Source: Candidatus Babelota bacterium (GTDB lineage: Bacteria > Babelota > Babeliae > Babelales > Vermiphilaceae). Taken from it: 64,000 nucleotides of DNA. Location of the stretch: contig JAJCZE010000017.1 in assembly GCA_029262555.1 (NCBI GenBank), positions 53,160-117,159 on the forward strand, given 5' to 3'. This document shows positions 20,401 through 29,582 of this stretch, one piece after another; position 1 is the first letter of the stretch; each line of letters opens with the position of its first letter. The translations under genes were made by a program, and so were the position numbers. Below the pieces are notes generated by a model. That model saw only the letters and a program-made list of their open reading frames with translations. It ran no database searches and had not been told where the DNA came from.

Positions 20401-21591
20401 AAGCCAACGCAGCTTGGGTTGGCATTAATAGCTCAGGCAAAAACGTTAGCTGACTTGGCAAAAGCAAAGCCTGCTGATGATCGTGGCATACGGCAGCGTG
20501 CATCTGATGTTGTTGAAAAAACAAAAATGGCATATTCGCAACAAGGGATTCGTGGAGTTGCAGGCGCTGCATTTGAGAGGGCGCCACAAGCTACTCGGGA
20601 AGAGCAAATCAAGGCAATGAATCTTTTTAAAGAAGCTAATACAAAAGCAGAATTTGAAGCGTTGCAGCTACAAGCAGAAAAGGCTGGCATTGATATCGAT
20701 AGCTCTTTGACAGCAGAGCATAATGCAGTGGGAATCGCTTCAGATTTAACTGAGAGAAGAAAGGCGGTATCTCAATTTAAAGCAGCTCTGAATGATCAAC
20801 TTGCAGAAAGAAAGCCAGACGTTGGATTGCAAAATTGGCAGGGAATGCTCGTTAAGTTTGGATTTAAGAATGTAAATAAATTAGCACATCAAATTAGTGA
20901 GCAATTGGTACCGTATCTTAATCGTTTGAAAGAATCCTATATCAAGCAAATTGAAGCGGTTGACGCAAAAGCAAAACGATGGGAAGCGGGCGATATTGAT
21001 ACTACAAAAGAAAAAGAATCAATTGCGCGTCGAGAGGCAAAGATAGCGCAGATGAAAGAAATCTGCAGCAAGCGATCACGAACTTCGCAAGTTGCGTGCC
21101 AATCTAGAATTAAATTTGAGCAAAGTAAGCTACTTAAAGACAAAGCAATCCTTGCAGCATTTATTGAATCAAAAGTAAGCAAGAATGCAAAACGAATGGC
21201 TGCGATCGGGTATCGTAAATCACAAGCAGGAAAGGCATTAAAGGCTGTGGGCGAAAAGGGATTAACTGCAGTAACGGCCACAATGCAAGCGATTGCAAAA
21301 GGGATAGATATTTTAAATATCACAGAAATCTTAGGGCAATATAGCTATCGCGATATGGTGAATTTACGATTGCCACGATTGATTAAATTGGTAGCTGAAC
21401 TGAATATGATGGATATGAAAATTCCAATAGTGCTACAAAATTTACAGTTTGATTTTCGTAATCCAGTGCGATCTGTGCGCGCTATTGCGCATGCAATATT
21501 TGATTCAACGCAAAAATCAATGGAAAAAGAATTATTAAAAAATATGCCGTCTGAAATGCAGGAATTACTGCATGAAGCTGTTGGCGGATAG
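17446..21591 (+). CDS. Giant secreted protein, paralogue A
   Basis: A 1381-residue protein of no family I recognise. An AGGGGGATGGG ribosome site supports ATG 17446. The signal peptide is MKRVIKKILLVCVFSTQLLSLRA. Order of regions: N-terminal helical segment with YERRRTTAMQGVD; a helical charged region to about residue 260; a beta-rich core (about 263-690) that begins IPDAATKLFNQDLELTDI and includes LGKPGESRASLKGGGG; a Lys/Glu/Arg coiled-coil insertion near 500-560; further beta-rich modules; and a C-terminal coil with two cysteines (KEICSK and VACQSR) before the closing LQFDFRNP motif. The downstream gene is a shorter paralogue 9 bases away with the same core and ending. Probably a structural or lipid-contacting surface protein, but that is a guess. 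Confidence 0.8.
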   Translation: MKRVIKKILLVCVFSTQLLSLRAAGGFNLPDLSVDGKNLYEMIGLDQAEYERRRTTAMQGVDTMDYDAIVAGLESISSAKKLLSELQKAKTVYDQLSGDDTGAAASLLGLTPAQAQEKLYMYENFLYQARELIKQERYKGQFDTWAKQEISSKCKRAQRDVRKEIDKIEQEKKFYPAEQTSRLQKQIDKAKAKLRKLAEGCTFLMDPKFRAQYDAELKTTHPSSRAFENVKDAVESSMRLAGTGTRIKLNAIIGDILSRELQIPDAATKLFNQDLELTDIRVLPKPQGEDIKYYVGFTGTTTFNTFSLAVNVYVIWDIYNKMRFSIGIETPDNYRLTNMFPKLRALNWMQFPKGKFVAANFKGTDIDGYSFEKGFNFVGQWDFFLSGPLSFMKKLASSAPQIPGLNFKAEPVRIDVVIPKWNLLRAEAKATIPLEIGVDFTKITKLPKAFTSVINGIHLTELAMKISPSAPTLERQQSELQRLEDLRDTTKMLSERNSEAKHLKDAYEQAEKKYESEKRRVGGIEKDKAKAADKKAERRQQERGRQPTEPIAQRAGMPGKTYREGVTQAVRDAAPGGAQQKALLSQFEKFGFTAQMQGIAELKLGTQSDPLRLIASGLVQPPGLKHPQGFLSFAMRLDNMLEFGWLALGNVTFVIDMDVAAVQALIALGIPISGISLFGQVDLGKPGESRASLKGGGGISITAKKPIDVLILELSGENIRPTDFARFVGYQLMKSQSVSRGVGTLSEKGAQLYNRIFPKSGGAPSLSLPELIFHKVWGYAALGSATIGKQTYRSGLGLQVELELMKQKAGMKIFIADQEKGYSIEGFGYGPPLSLSIKGRDLIKMYSAQDPAKGPYITWNFNPKALFSSSSKASRLQTAQARAGALKDDLIQGALSLDAVLELPMMGLKQKAKFKWAGYTIDADFETELGGYTVILGIKMNTRGDEIDEGAFVGKLNEVRAILSQKDSADSQMLAASMLLHAAEDKPTQLGLALIAQAKTLADLAKAKPADDRGIRQRASDVVEKTKMAYSQQGIRGVAGAAFERAPQATREEQIKAMNLFKEANTKAEFEALQLQAEKAGIDIDSSLTAEHNAVGIASDLTERRKAVSQFKAALNDQLAERKPDVGLQNWQGMLVKFGFKNVNKLAHQISEQLVPYLNRLKESYIKQIEAVDAKAKRWEAGDIDTTKEKESIARREAKIAQMKEICSKRSRTSQVACQSRIKFEQSKLLKDKAILAAFIESKVSKNAKRMAAIGYRKSQAGKALKAVGEKGLTAVTATMQAIAKGIDILNITEILGQYSYRDMVNLRLPRLIKLVAELNMMDMKIPIVLQNLQFDFRNPVRSVRAIAHAIFDSTQKSMEKELLKNMPSEMQELLHEAVGG

Positions 21592-21600
21592 GGGGAAGGT

Positions 21601-24600
21601 ATGAAAAAAAGAATGAGTAGCATCTTACTTTTGACATGTATTGCATTGAGTGTATTGAATCTTGGGGCAGTTACACACTATCAAACGGTGAGCACCTACC
21701 TTCCACAAGGCAAAACAATTAGTCGGCTTTCACAGCAATCGGCAATCAATGATGCTTGCAATGTTGCACAGGCTTATTTAACGAATGCACTTCGTCGAGC
21801 TCAAAATGATCAAGAAAAGAAAGATCTCGCGCAAAAAGATGCTGCGATTAAATCAGCATGCTCTGTATTGAGAAATTCAGAAAAAAGAACGGCATATCAC
21901 CAACAGCTTGATACAGGATCAATAGGCGCTGCTGTAAAAGAAACGCAAGCTGCTGCAAAAATAACTGCCGGCGTAACGCATTATGAAACAGTGAATGACG
22001 GGTTGAAAAAAGTAGGACTATCTGGCACGTCAATTGGCCAAAAATCAACTCAGAGTGCCGTAGCTTCTGCCTGTAATGCGTTAAAGAATGGCATTATTGG
22101 CAAATTGCGCCAAGCAAAAGCTGGATCTGAAGAGCGAACAACGTTACTTGCAAATCAGGGTGTAGCAAGTTCTGTTTGTGCTGTACTTGAAAAAACAGCA
22201 AGTAGATCCGCATATCATGATCAGCTTGATAAGAAATCTCTCGATGAGGGTACCAGGATTGCCCAGCAAGCCACACAAAAGCGAGAGCTTGCAGAGCGTG
22301 TTAAGCTATTTGAGCAAATTGTTCGTGAAAAAGAACAGGCACTTGCGCAAGTAAATGCAGTAAACATGCCTGAGCAGCAAAAAAATGAAGCCATTACTCG
22401 AGCACAAACTGATTTAGATTTTGCAAAGAAAGCGCTTGAAGATGTTAAAGCTGGCCGTGAACCGAAAAAGCCGGGCGAAACAGATCCAAACTTTATTGAA
22501 AAAATGGGTGGATTTTTATCAGGTGAAATTAATAAGCAAAAAAAAGATGCAGACGTAAAAATACTTAATCTCGTTTCGCCTTTTTTAAATAAGATTCCTA
22601 TTCCGGATGTGGCATTTAAGATATTTAATACTGACTTTGCAATGAAAAATATGCAGATTCTTCCTGGTCCTTCTGGTCCGAATATTCGTATGGCAATTGG
22701 GATTACGGGAACTACGCAAGTAAATAACTTTCCAGTACAAGCAACTATTTATATTGCGCAAATGAACGATAAGAAAATTCAATATAGCTTGGGAGTTGAG
22801 CTGCCCGAGAGTTATAAGCTGTCTGCGCTCTTTCCTGACTTTAAAAAATTAGATGTGCTTGATCTTCCAAAAGGAAAATTGGTTGCTTCTACATTTAAAT
22901 ATGCTGATAGGGCTGGATATTCAGTTGATGATGGGTTGAACTTTATTGCGACGATGGATCTTGCAGGGCCGCTTAAAGCATTGGGTGATCTTCGCAAACA
23001 AGCAAGCAAGTATGATTTTATCGTAGTAGATATGGCAGCTCCGATTTATCTGCAGGGAGTTATTTATAATGCAACATCTGCATCATTTAAATCGGTAGTT
23101 CCAATGCGCTTGGGAATTGATTTTGTAAAAGCCAAAAAGATTCCAGCAGGATTTTCAAAGCTATTCAATAAAATTACGACCGATGATTTCATTATAGGCG
23201 TTGTATTAAAGCCACTTGAGCAAACTATGAATGCGCAGAGTGGTATTCAGATTGTGCTTGGCACGCAGCAGACTCCTTTGCGAATCCAGGCCTTGGGCGG
23301 CGTAGACATACTGTCTGGAAAAATCAACATTGCGGGTAAAGTGCCAGATATGCTTGAGATGGGAATTATTGCCATTGGGGATGTGAAGGTTGAACTGTAT
23401 TGGGATCCGGCAATTGAATCTGTGCTTGCACTCTTTGGTGTGCCGGTGAGTGGTATTGCGCTTGGTGGACGTATCGATTTAGGAAAGCCGGGAGATACGC
23501 GTGCATCATTAATGGCAAACGGAAAGCTTTCGCTTGAGGTAAAAAAACTTGCTGATTTCGTGATGGAAGTGGAGGGCAAGAATATTCAATTTGCAGAAAT
23601 TGTAAGTCTTGTAACCCGTATGGCAGAAAAATCCGGTATTAAGGGCGCAACTATTCCTGCAAGCAAGTTACCAGTAATGACGATTAAAAGAGCGTATGGA
23701 AAAATGGCACCATGGGATACGGAAATTGCAGGTGAGCGAATTGGTGCAGGATTCCAGCTTGCGCTTGATGCACAACTTTTTGATAAAACGTTTGGATTTA
23801 ATGTAGATATTAAGCACAAAGATTTATTATTTTCTGGATCTGGCTACATGTCTGAAATAGCAATTAAAAAAGGAAGGCAGCTTATTGTAAAACTATCAGG
23901 GCCTGGACCAGATAAGCAATATGGCACACCTGATGATGGGCCAATAGTGTCTTGCTCATTCAATGGAAAAAAACCACTTGAAGGGTCATTTACATTAGCA
24001 ACAATGCTTGATATTCCACCTATCGCATTGAAAACCAAGATTGATCTTGAAGTAGCCAATAAAGCATTCAAGGCAGACTTTGAGGCTGAATATGCTGGAT
24101 TTACCACAGTATTTGGCGCAACAATTGATACAAAAAACCTTATGAATATGGCGATGCGTTTTGGATTCAAAGGCGACTTTCAAGAGTTTCTTTCAAAGCA
24201 AGCAAAGCCTGCGCTTGAATCATTAAAGCGGGAAGCAAATACTAAACTTGCAAACGTGGATAAAAAAATTGGGCAACTTGCAGGCGAGCTTGAAAAGCTT
24301 AGAAAGCAACAATCTCAAGCAAAATCACAAGGCGTAAGTGCAACGCAGCGAGAAATAAATAAGACTCGCGCTACAATCAGAACCATTAATGCAAAAATTG
24401 CAGCGCTTAAAAAAGAGTGCGATAAAGCGCCCCTGATTGAAAAGGTAGTTGTTTGTCCGAAAGTTGGCGCTAAAATTACTGCTCAAGGGACGGCGCTCGC
24501 GGCTCAAGAAACGTACCTTAATACATTACTAAAGCCAGGAAAACAAGTAATAGCAGGAACGATGGATACATTAAATGCAATTAATGCGGCTACTCAAAAG

Positions 24601-24921
24601 GCGTCAACGGCACTTTCTGAAGCGCAACTGTTTAGAAAGGCAGTGCAGGGAACTCTTACCGGGTTGATCAAAGCGATAGATCTTGTGGGCAAAGGAGCAA
24701 ACATCTTTAAAGTTACCGAAGCTGTTGGTGAATTCCATGCGCAGGAACTATGGGATGGAAAGTTTCCAAAATTAACAAGCTTGAAGGCGGAAGTGAATAT
24801 TCCAGATCTGCCGGGTGTTGCAGTGAGTCTTTCAAACCTACAGTTTGATTTTAAAAATCCTGCAAAAAGTGCTGCTGATATTGCATTAAAACTTGTTAAA
24901 GGCGTCCAAATTAAAATGTAG
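21601..24921 (+). CDS. Giant secreted protein, paralogue B
   Basis: A 1106-residue paralogue of the preceding gene. After a signal peptide (ending LNLGA) come two tandem repeats of about 100 residues, starting THYQTV near residue 25 and THYETV near 125, each with a SAxxxACN and a later CxVL cysteine motif. The shared core begins IPDVAFKIFN near 335, contains LGKPGDTRASLM near 625, and the C-terminus repeats the two-cysteine coil (KKECDK, VVCPKV) and LQFDFKNP. It lacks the long basic coiled insertion of paralogue A. It starts 9 bases after A with a GGGGGAAGG ribosome site, so both are one operon. Function unknown. Confidence 0.8.
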   Translation: MKKRMSSILLLTCIALSVLNLGAVTHYQTVSTYLPQGKTISRLSQQSAINDACNVAQAYLTNALRRAQNDQEKKDLAQKDAAIKSACSVLRNSEKRTAYHQQLDTGSIGAAVKETQAAAKITAGVTHYETVNDGLKKVGLSGTSIGQKSTQSAVASACNALKNGIIGKLRQAKAGSEERTTLLANQGVASSVCAVLEKTASRSAYHDQLDKKSLDEGTRIAQQATQKRELAERVKLFEQIVREKEQALAQVNAVNMPEQQKNEAITRAQTDLDFAKKALEDVKAGREPKKPGETDPNFIEKMGGFLSGEINKQKKDADVKILNLVSPFLNKIPIPDVAFKIFNTDFAMKNMQILPGPSGPNIRMAIGITGTTQVNNFPVQATIYIAQMNDKKIQYSLGVELPESYKLSALFPDFKKLDVLDLPKGKLVASTFKYADRAGYSVDDGLNFIATMDLAGPLKALGDLRKQASKYDFIVVDMAAPIYLQGVIYNATSASFKSVVPMRLGIDFVKAKKIPAGFSKLFNKITTDDFIIGVVLKPLEQTMNAQSGIQIVLGTQQTPLRIQALGGVDILSGKINIAGKVPDMLEMGIIAIGDVKVELYWDPAIESVLALFGVPVSGIALGGRIDLGKPGDTRASLMANGKLSLEVKKLADFVMEVEGKNIQFAEIVSLVTRMAEKSGIKGATIPASKLPVMTIKRAYGKMAPWDTEIAGERIGAGFQLALDAQLFDKTFGFNVDIKHKDLLFSGSGYMSEIAIKKGRQLIVKLSGPGPDKQYGTPDDGPIVSCSFNGKKPLEGSFTLATMLDIPPIALKTKIDLEVANKAFKADFEAEYAGFTTVFGATIDTKNLMNMAMRFGFKGDFQEFLSKQAKPALESLKREANTKLANVDKKIGQLAGELEKLRKQQSQAKSQGVSATQREINKTRATIRTINAKIAALKKECDKAPLIEKVVVCPKVGAKITAQGTALAAQETYLNTLLKPGKQVIAGTMDTLNAINAATQKASTALSEAQLFRKAVQGTLTGLIKAIDLVGKGANIFKVTEAVGEFHAQELWDGKFPKLTSLKAEVNIPDLPGVAVSLSNLQFDFKNPAKSAADIALKLVKGVQIKM

Positions 24922-24924
24922 TAA

Positions 24925-26001
24925 TTATGCTACCGGCATATCATACATACGCTTTTTTGCCTCTTGTGCAAGTATGGTAGTAAGCAAGCATGAAGCTTTT
25001 GATTCAAGAAATGATTCTTGTTCCTCAAGTTCAAGGAGCATTACATTTTTTGCGGTGATATCGGCTTTGATTTTTTGATAAAATGCAAGATCGATATCAG
25101 TGCCATGCAGTTCAATAAAATAGCGATATCGATGGAGTAAAGACCAATACAAATCATCAAGATCATTCAGGTCGCCAATAATATTATACTCCATCAACGT
25201 AGCCAGTTGCTGTGAAAGCGTTTTAACTGATTCCCATGATTTTTCTGCTTCATGCGGGCTCCATACTAATTTGCTTAATCCAACTTCTAAGAATCGTACG
25301 AGCGTTTGGCGCAATAGTTCAGTGGTAACTTCTTGCGTAGTCGCTGCAAATACGCGTTGCGAAAGATCGTCTAAAAAAAGTCGAGGATTTTGCTTACAGG
25401 TATCAAAATCTTGCGTGAATTTATTAAACACTAAATGAGAAATAGTGCGCTCCATGCGCTCGAGCATGTCTAAATCACCTGAAAGCAAAAGTGTGCCGGA
25501 TGATTCAAGTTGATAGCTATTTAAATAATGCTTCAGCGTATCAGGCATGCTTGCCACAAGATTAGAAAATACGTATGAGTTAACGTATTCAGAGCCTTTT
25601 AATAGTTTTGAAAATAAACTTAAAACGTTTTGCGCATATTCGGGAGTTTGTTTGGTATGAGTGCCATGTTGTAAAAGCTGTAAAAGGTATCCAAAATTGT
25701 TGGGCAAAATATCTTGCCGATATTGAGGGCTTTGTAGATCACGTTGAATCGTTGCCAGCAAGTGCGGTGTTTGCGGTTCAGGATTAGTTTCTGACGGATG
25801 TGCAATAGTATACGGCTCTTTAGTGATCACTGCAGTGTTATCATCGTTTACTACAAGCGCAGGCTCTTGTGAGACGGTAGTTGAGTAGTGCGTTTCTTGC
25901 TTTTGTTGTTTTTTTCTTAACCGTGCATTAAGTGGTGTGGTTAATGTGCAGAATGCTAGGAATAATGTCATAAAGAGCGTCTGAGTGGTCATTCGTTTCA
26001 T
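24925..26001 (-). CDS. Secreted protein of unknown function
   Basis: A 358-residue exported protein converging on the giant paralogue B, with only 3 bases between the stops. The signal peptide is MKRMTTQTLFMTLFLAFCTL and the likely cleavage is after LNA. The next 60 residues are polar and Thr/Glu/Pro-rich, then the chain is mostly helical (for example RDLQSPQYRQDILPNNFGY and SKLLKGSEYVNSYVF). The end, EEQESFLESKASCLLTTI, is amphipathic. No known domain recognised. The ATG follows AAAGGGGAC. Confidence 0.7.
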   Translation of the reverse strand: MKRMTTQTLFMTLFLAFCTLTTPLNARLRKKQQKQETHYSTTVSQEPALVVNDDNTAVITKEPYTIAHPSETNPEPQTPHLLATIQRDLQSPQYRQDILPNNFGYLLQLLQHGTHTKQTPEYAQNVLSLFSKLLKGSEYVNSYVFSNLVASMPDTLKHYLNSYQLESSGTLLLSGDLDMLERMERTISHLVFNKFTQDFDTCKQNPRLFLDDLSQRVFAATTQEVTTELLRQTLVRFLEVGLSKLVWSPHEAEKSWESVKTLSQQLATLMEYNIIGDLNDLDDLYWSLLHRYRYFIELHGTDIDLAFYQKIKADITAKNVMLLELEEQESFLESKASCLLTTILAQEAKKRMYDMPVA

Positions 26002-26123
26002 TTGCGTCCCCTTTGTGATACAGTGATATCGAAAAAAGTATCTTTATGGTATCACGAAACGTTTTTATTCTTCAATAAAAATGCAAAACTGCACGATGTT
26101 ACAAACCTGATCGGGGATGTTGG

Positions 26124-27347
26124 ATGGCACTGTATTCGTATGAAGCATTTTCAAAAGACGGAAAAAAAGTAAAAGGTGTCATTGATGCCACATCGCAAGC
26201 AGTCGTACGAGAACAGTTGGTACGTCAGGAGCTGTATCCCATTACCATTTATTTAGCCACAGAAGAATCGCGTCTTAATTTTTTTCAGCGCCTTATGCAG
26301 GGCAACGTTACACTAAAAGAAAAAATTCTTTTTACCAAACAGCTTTCCGTTTTATTGAAATCAGGTGTGCCATTGTTGCAATCGCTTGAATTATTGGTTG
26401 ATCAATTTAAAGGGCGGCTTCATTCTGTTTTGATTCAGATTAAGGATGAAGTAAAAGAGGGTAAACCATTAGCAGATGCAATGGGGCAATATCCAAAAAT
26501 ATTTGACACTATTTACGTACAGCTTGTTCGTGCGGGAGAGGCGAGCGGTAAGCTCGATGAAATTCTTTTACGTCTTACTGAATTTTTAGAACGAACGGCA
26601 CAAATTAAAAGCAGAATTCGCAGCGCAATGCAATATCCAATTGTGCAAATGGTAATTGCAGTGGGTGTTGTGCTTCTTTTACTTACGGCTGTAGTTCCTC
26701 AATTAGAAGGGCTTTTTGAGGCACAGGGTGATAATCTTCCAACAACTACCAAAATAATGTTGGCTGTTTCTGAAGTGGTTCAATCATACTTTTTAGTTGT
26801 AATTGCAGTTATTGGTATCATTGCAGCCGCATTTATTTATTGGAAAAACACTCAATCAGGGAAAATACTTCTTGATAAGCTGAAATTAAAACTGCCTGCA
26901 ATTAAATTTGTAACGCGGACGAATGCAGTAGTGCAATTTTGTTATACATTGGGACTGCTGATTGAAAGCGGCGTAAATTTAGCAGAAGCGTTAGATATTG
27001 TAGTAAAAATCATTGATAATAGTGTGTTGCGGCAAGCGTTGGTCGAGGCGCGAGATAAAATTATCAAACAAGGTAAGATAGCCCAATATTTGAAAGAAAC
27101 CGGAGTTTTTCCACCCATTGCAATATACTTAATTCAAACGGGTGAGGAAACAGGGCAACTCGGGCAGATGCTTTTGCTTGTAGCTCAAAACTATGAAGCA
27201 GATTTAGGGGAAATGATCGATCGGGCAACGGGGCTTATCAGCCCAATTATGCTTATATTTATGGCATTAGTAGTAGGATTTATTATCATGGCAATCGCGG
27301 GTCCAATCATGCAAGGTGGGCAAGCGTTTGGATTAGAAGGCGCATAA
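26124..27347 (+). CDS. gspF: Type II secretion inner-membrane protein GspF (PilC-like)
   Basis: A 407-residue platform protein of the type II secretion/type IV pilus superfamily. The start MALYSYEAFSKDGKKVKG is typical. Two homologous T2SSF domains (about 70-193 and 270-393) each carry the GxPLxxxLExL type pattern (SGVPLLQSLELL and SGVNLAEALDIV) and a later GExxGxL segment (AGEASGKL and TGEETGQL), with membrane segments after each. It begins the run F-G-H-I-J-K, in which all five following genes are pseudopilins. The ATPase (GspE) and secretin (GspD) are not in this window. Confidence 0.92.
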   Translation: MALYSYEAFSKDGKKVKGVIDATSQAVVREQLVRQELYPITIYLATEESRLNFFQRLMQGNVTLKEKILFTKQLSVLLKSGVPLLQSLELLVDQFKGRLHSVLIQIKDEVKEGKPLADAMGQYPKIFDTIYVQLVRAGEASGKLDEILLRLTEFLERTAQIKSRIRSAMQYPIVQMVIAVGVVLLLLTAVVPQLEGLFEAQGDNLPTTTKIMLAVSEVVQSYFLVVIAVIGIIAAAFIYWKNTQSGKILLDKLKLKLPAIKFVTRTNAVVQFCYTLGLLIESGVNLAEALDIVVKIIDNSVLRQALVEARDKIIKQGKIAQYLKETGVFPPIAIYLIQTGEETGQLGQMLLLVAQNYEADLGEMIDRATGLISPIMLIFMALVVGFIIMAIAGPIMQGGQAFGLEGA

Positions 27348-27370
27348 TTTAATTTTTTACAGGAGGCTTT

Positions 27371-27772
27371 ATGGCTCAAGATACAAAACAGCGTAGTCGT
27401 TTAAAATCAGGATTCACTCTTATTGAGTTGATGATTGGTATTGTGATTATCGGTATTATTACTGGTGGAGTTATGTACACCGCAATGACGGTAATGGGCA
27501 ATGCAAAGCGAAGCGCTACCAAAACCACAATGCAGCTTATAAAAAATAGCTTAATGAGCTATCACCAAGAAAAAGGTGAATATCCAAAGAGTTTACAAGA
27601 ATTGATTGCAGCAGGATTCATGAAAAAACCTCTTCCAAAAGATGGCTGGGAAAGGGCTTTTGTATATCGAGTAACGGCTGAAGGTAAAAATCCATATGAG
27701 CTTTTCTCGTATGGCCCTGATGGTAAATCTGGCGGTAAAGCGAGTCGATTAGATGTATGGACAACGAAGTAA
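27371..27772 (+). CDS. gspG: Major pseudopilin GspG
   Basis: A 133-residue type II secretion major pseudopilin. After an 18-residue basic leader the prepilin peptidase site and helix read GFTLIELMIGIVIIG, with the obligatory Glu at +5. The C-terminal half ends with DGKSGGKASRLDVWTTK and contains the conserved region PKDGWERAFVYRV and SYGPDGKSGG, which in GspG forms the calcium-binding loop. It starts after AGGAGG at good spacing and its 3' end overlaps the next gene by 20 bases. Confidence 0.93.
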   Translation: MAQDTKQRSRLKSGFTLIELMIGIVIIGIITGGVMYTAMTVMGNAKRSATKTTMQLIKNSLMSYHQEKGEYPKSLQELIAAGFMKKPLPKDGWERAFVYRVTAEGKNPYELFSYGPDGKSGGKASRLDVWTTK

Positions 27773-28307
27773 ATTCGGTTTCACGCTTATCGAGCTGATG
27801 ATTGGGATTGTAATCATCGGCATACTGATGGCGGGAATTATTCCCCTGATGATGCAAAAAGAGCCGGGCCATGAACGAAAGCAGTTCACGGCCCGGTTGA
27901 ATGCTCTTATGCAGCAGGCATGGCAACAATCTATTATTACGGATGCGGTGCATCGTGTGCGATTTGATTTTCAAAAAAGAATGGCGTTTTTAGAGAAAGA
28001 TAACACCATCTCGTCTACAGCAAAAAAATTAGATTTTAAGGAAGTACAACTTCCCGATAGTTCATTGAGCTGGCCGCGTACTTTTATGATACAGCAGTTT
28101 TTTATTGAGGGATTTGATGAAATGCGACGTGGTGCAGGCAGGGCGCAAGATGCATGGTTTTATATTGTTCCCAATGGCACAACGCAGGAAGTGACGATTA
28201 ACGGTATTGATAAAGATGAATTGATTGAAGGTAAGCCATCCCGTTTTGGATTGGTATTAAATCCCTATATGGCACAGTTTAAGGCGTATGATGCGTTTCA
28301 AAAATAA
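27753..28307 (+). CDS. gspH: Pseudopilin GspH-like
   Basis: A 184-residue minor pseudopilin with a short leader and the N-methylation motif FGFTLIELMIGIVIIGILMAG. The rest is beta-rich, as expected for GspH, with TAVHRVRFDF-like strand patterns. It is assigned H by order (after G) and size. ATG 27753 lies within gspG, whose stop is at 27772, so translation is probably coupled; the ribosome site is weak. The end overlaps the next gene by 20 bases. Confidence 0.8.
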   Translation: MYGQRSKFGFTLIELMIGIVIIGILMAGIIPLMMQKEPGHERKQFTARLNALMQQAWQQSIITDAVHRVRFDFQKRMAFLEKDNTISSTAKKLDFKEVQLPDSSLSWPRTFMIQQFFIEGFDEMRRGAGRAQDAWFYIVPNGTTQEVTINGIDKDELIEGKPSRFGLVLNPYMAQFKAYDAFQK

Positions 28308-28692
28308 TGCAGGCTTTTCTATTATTGAGGCGATGATGGCTATTACTATTATAGGAATGGTATTGGCGCCGGTATTTGTATTGGAAACAAATGTTTTTGA
28401 GGCAGTTGCCCGTCTTGCGCAAAGCTTTCATCGAATTATACTTTCAAAGCAATTTATGTTTACCGCTTTTAAAGAGCAGCCAGTTGGATCAAAAGAATTT
28501 AAGTTTGAGCGTACGCAAGAAAATCCTATAGCAACAATGCAATATACCTTTGCACCTGTAAATAAAAAGTCTTCGCTCGCACAATTAAACGAAATGTATC
28601 GCAAGCAGGCGATTACTTCTGGTGCAGATAAAACAAGCCCTGAAGGGATGGCAGTGCAATTTGTATATCAACCAGAGCGGCCACAATCATGA
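28288..28692 (+). CDS. gspI: Pseudopilin GspI-like
   Basis: A 134-residue minor pseudopilin with leader and helix AGFSIIEAMMAITIIGMVLAPVF; the +5 Glu is present. Two adjacent ATG codons at 28288 and 28291 make the exact start uncertain by one residue. It is given as GspI from its position between H and J and from small size. The 3' end overlaps the next gene by 4 bases (ATGA type). Confidence 0.75.
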   Translation: MMRFKNNAGFSIIEAMMAITIIGMVLAPVFVLETNVFEAVARLAQSFHRIILSKQFMFTAFKEQPVGSKEFKFERTQENPIATMQYTFAPVNKKSSLAQLNEMYRKQAITSGADKTSPEGMAVQFVYQPERPQS

Positions 28693-29582
28693 AAAAAGGT
28701 TTCACACTTATAGAGATTATGATCGGTATGGTGATTGCAGGTATATTATCTGCGGGGCTTTTCAATACGATCACGCAGGTAGGAAGTGTGCAACAAACTA
28801 TCAGTGGCCTTACTTCTATTTATGGAAGGCTTGCGATTTTTCAGCAGCAGATAGAGCGAGATTTGATGGGGGCATTTGTGCCGATGCAGTATGATGTGCT
28901 GCCAACGCAAACCGGGCAAAAGCAATCAGAGCAAAAGCCCCTTGAAAAAATATTTTATGCTGAAAGTAAAGGGAAAGGTGGCCGCCTTGATTATCTTACC
29001 TTTATCACCACTAATCCATTAGAGATTTATTTTGGCGTTAAAGATGTAAAACTAAAGCCTCGAGTGGCGCGCGTGGTATATCGATTGGTGCCAGATCCAA
29101 AAAATAAACTGTGGTTTTTATTACAGCGGCAAGAAGGTGCATCTGATTTATCATTTGAAAAATATGGTAAAGATGCGCAGGGAGATTTCCGGGCATTTAC
29201 GATGATTGATGGCATTCGTGATATTTCTGTGCAGTTTATTTCTATCGAACAAAAAGAAGATAAAGAATCGAAAAAAGTTACGCATACCTATAAGCGGCAA
29301 AAAAATTGGAACTCCAAGCCAGATGAGCCCAAAAAAGAAGGCGGCGCAAAAGGAGCACAGCAGCCAAAAGAGCGTTCATGGCCGAAATTGCCAAACCAAG
29401 TTGAATTTACGTTTTCATTATGGGATGCGAATAAAAAATATAAAACATTCACGATGACTATTCCGATTGAATCTATGGTTGGTAGTTTTGCGCAAGAAGA
29501 AAAAAAGAATGATGAGAGTTCTGATGATGCTCAGGCGAATAGTAAAAAAGAGTCGGAGAATAAAGTCGAGGAGAAGAAATGA
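28689..29582 (+). CDS. gspJ: Pseudopilin GspJ-like
   Basis: A 297-residue pseudopilin starting MKKGFTLIEIMIGMVIAGIL, the signature of type IV prepilin-like proteins. The segment ERDLMGAFVP about 55 residues in matches the GspJ pattern of a conserved (E)RDL helix end. The chain is longer than the usual 200 residues and its last 60 residues are Lys/Glu/Ser-rich and low complexity. The stop overlaps the start of gspK by 4 bases (ATGA). Confidence 0.82.
   Translation: MKKGFTLIEIMIGMVIAGILSAGLFNTITQVGSVQQTISGLTSIYGRLAIFQQQIERDLMGAFVPMQYDVLPTQTGQKQSEQKPLEKIFYAESKGKGGRLDYLTFITTNPLEIYFGVKDVKLKPRVARVVYRLVPDPKNKLWFLLQRQEGASDLSFEKYGKDAQGDFRAFTMIDGIRDISVQFISIEQKEDKESKKVTHTYKRQKNWNSKPDEPKKEGGAKGAQQPKERSWPKLPNQVEFTFSLWDANKKYKTFTMTIPIESMVGSFAQEEKKNDESSDDAQANSKKESENKVEEKK

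Noticed and set aside
26015..26055. Inverted repeat GTGATAC...GTATCAC as an operator between the secreted gene and gspF
   Set aside because: Only 7 bases with a 27-base gap in AT-rich DNA, likely chance.
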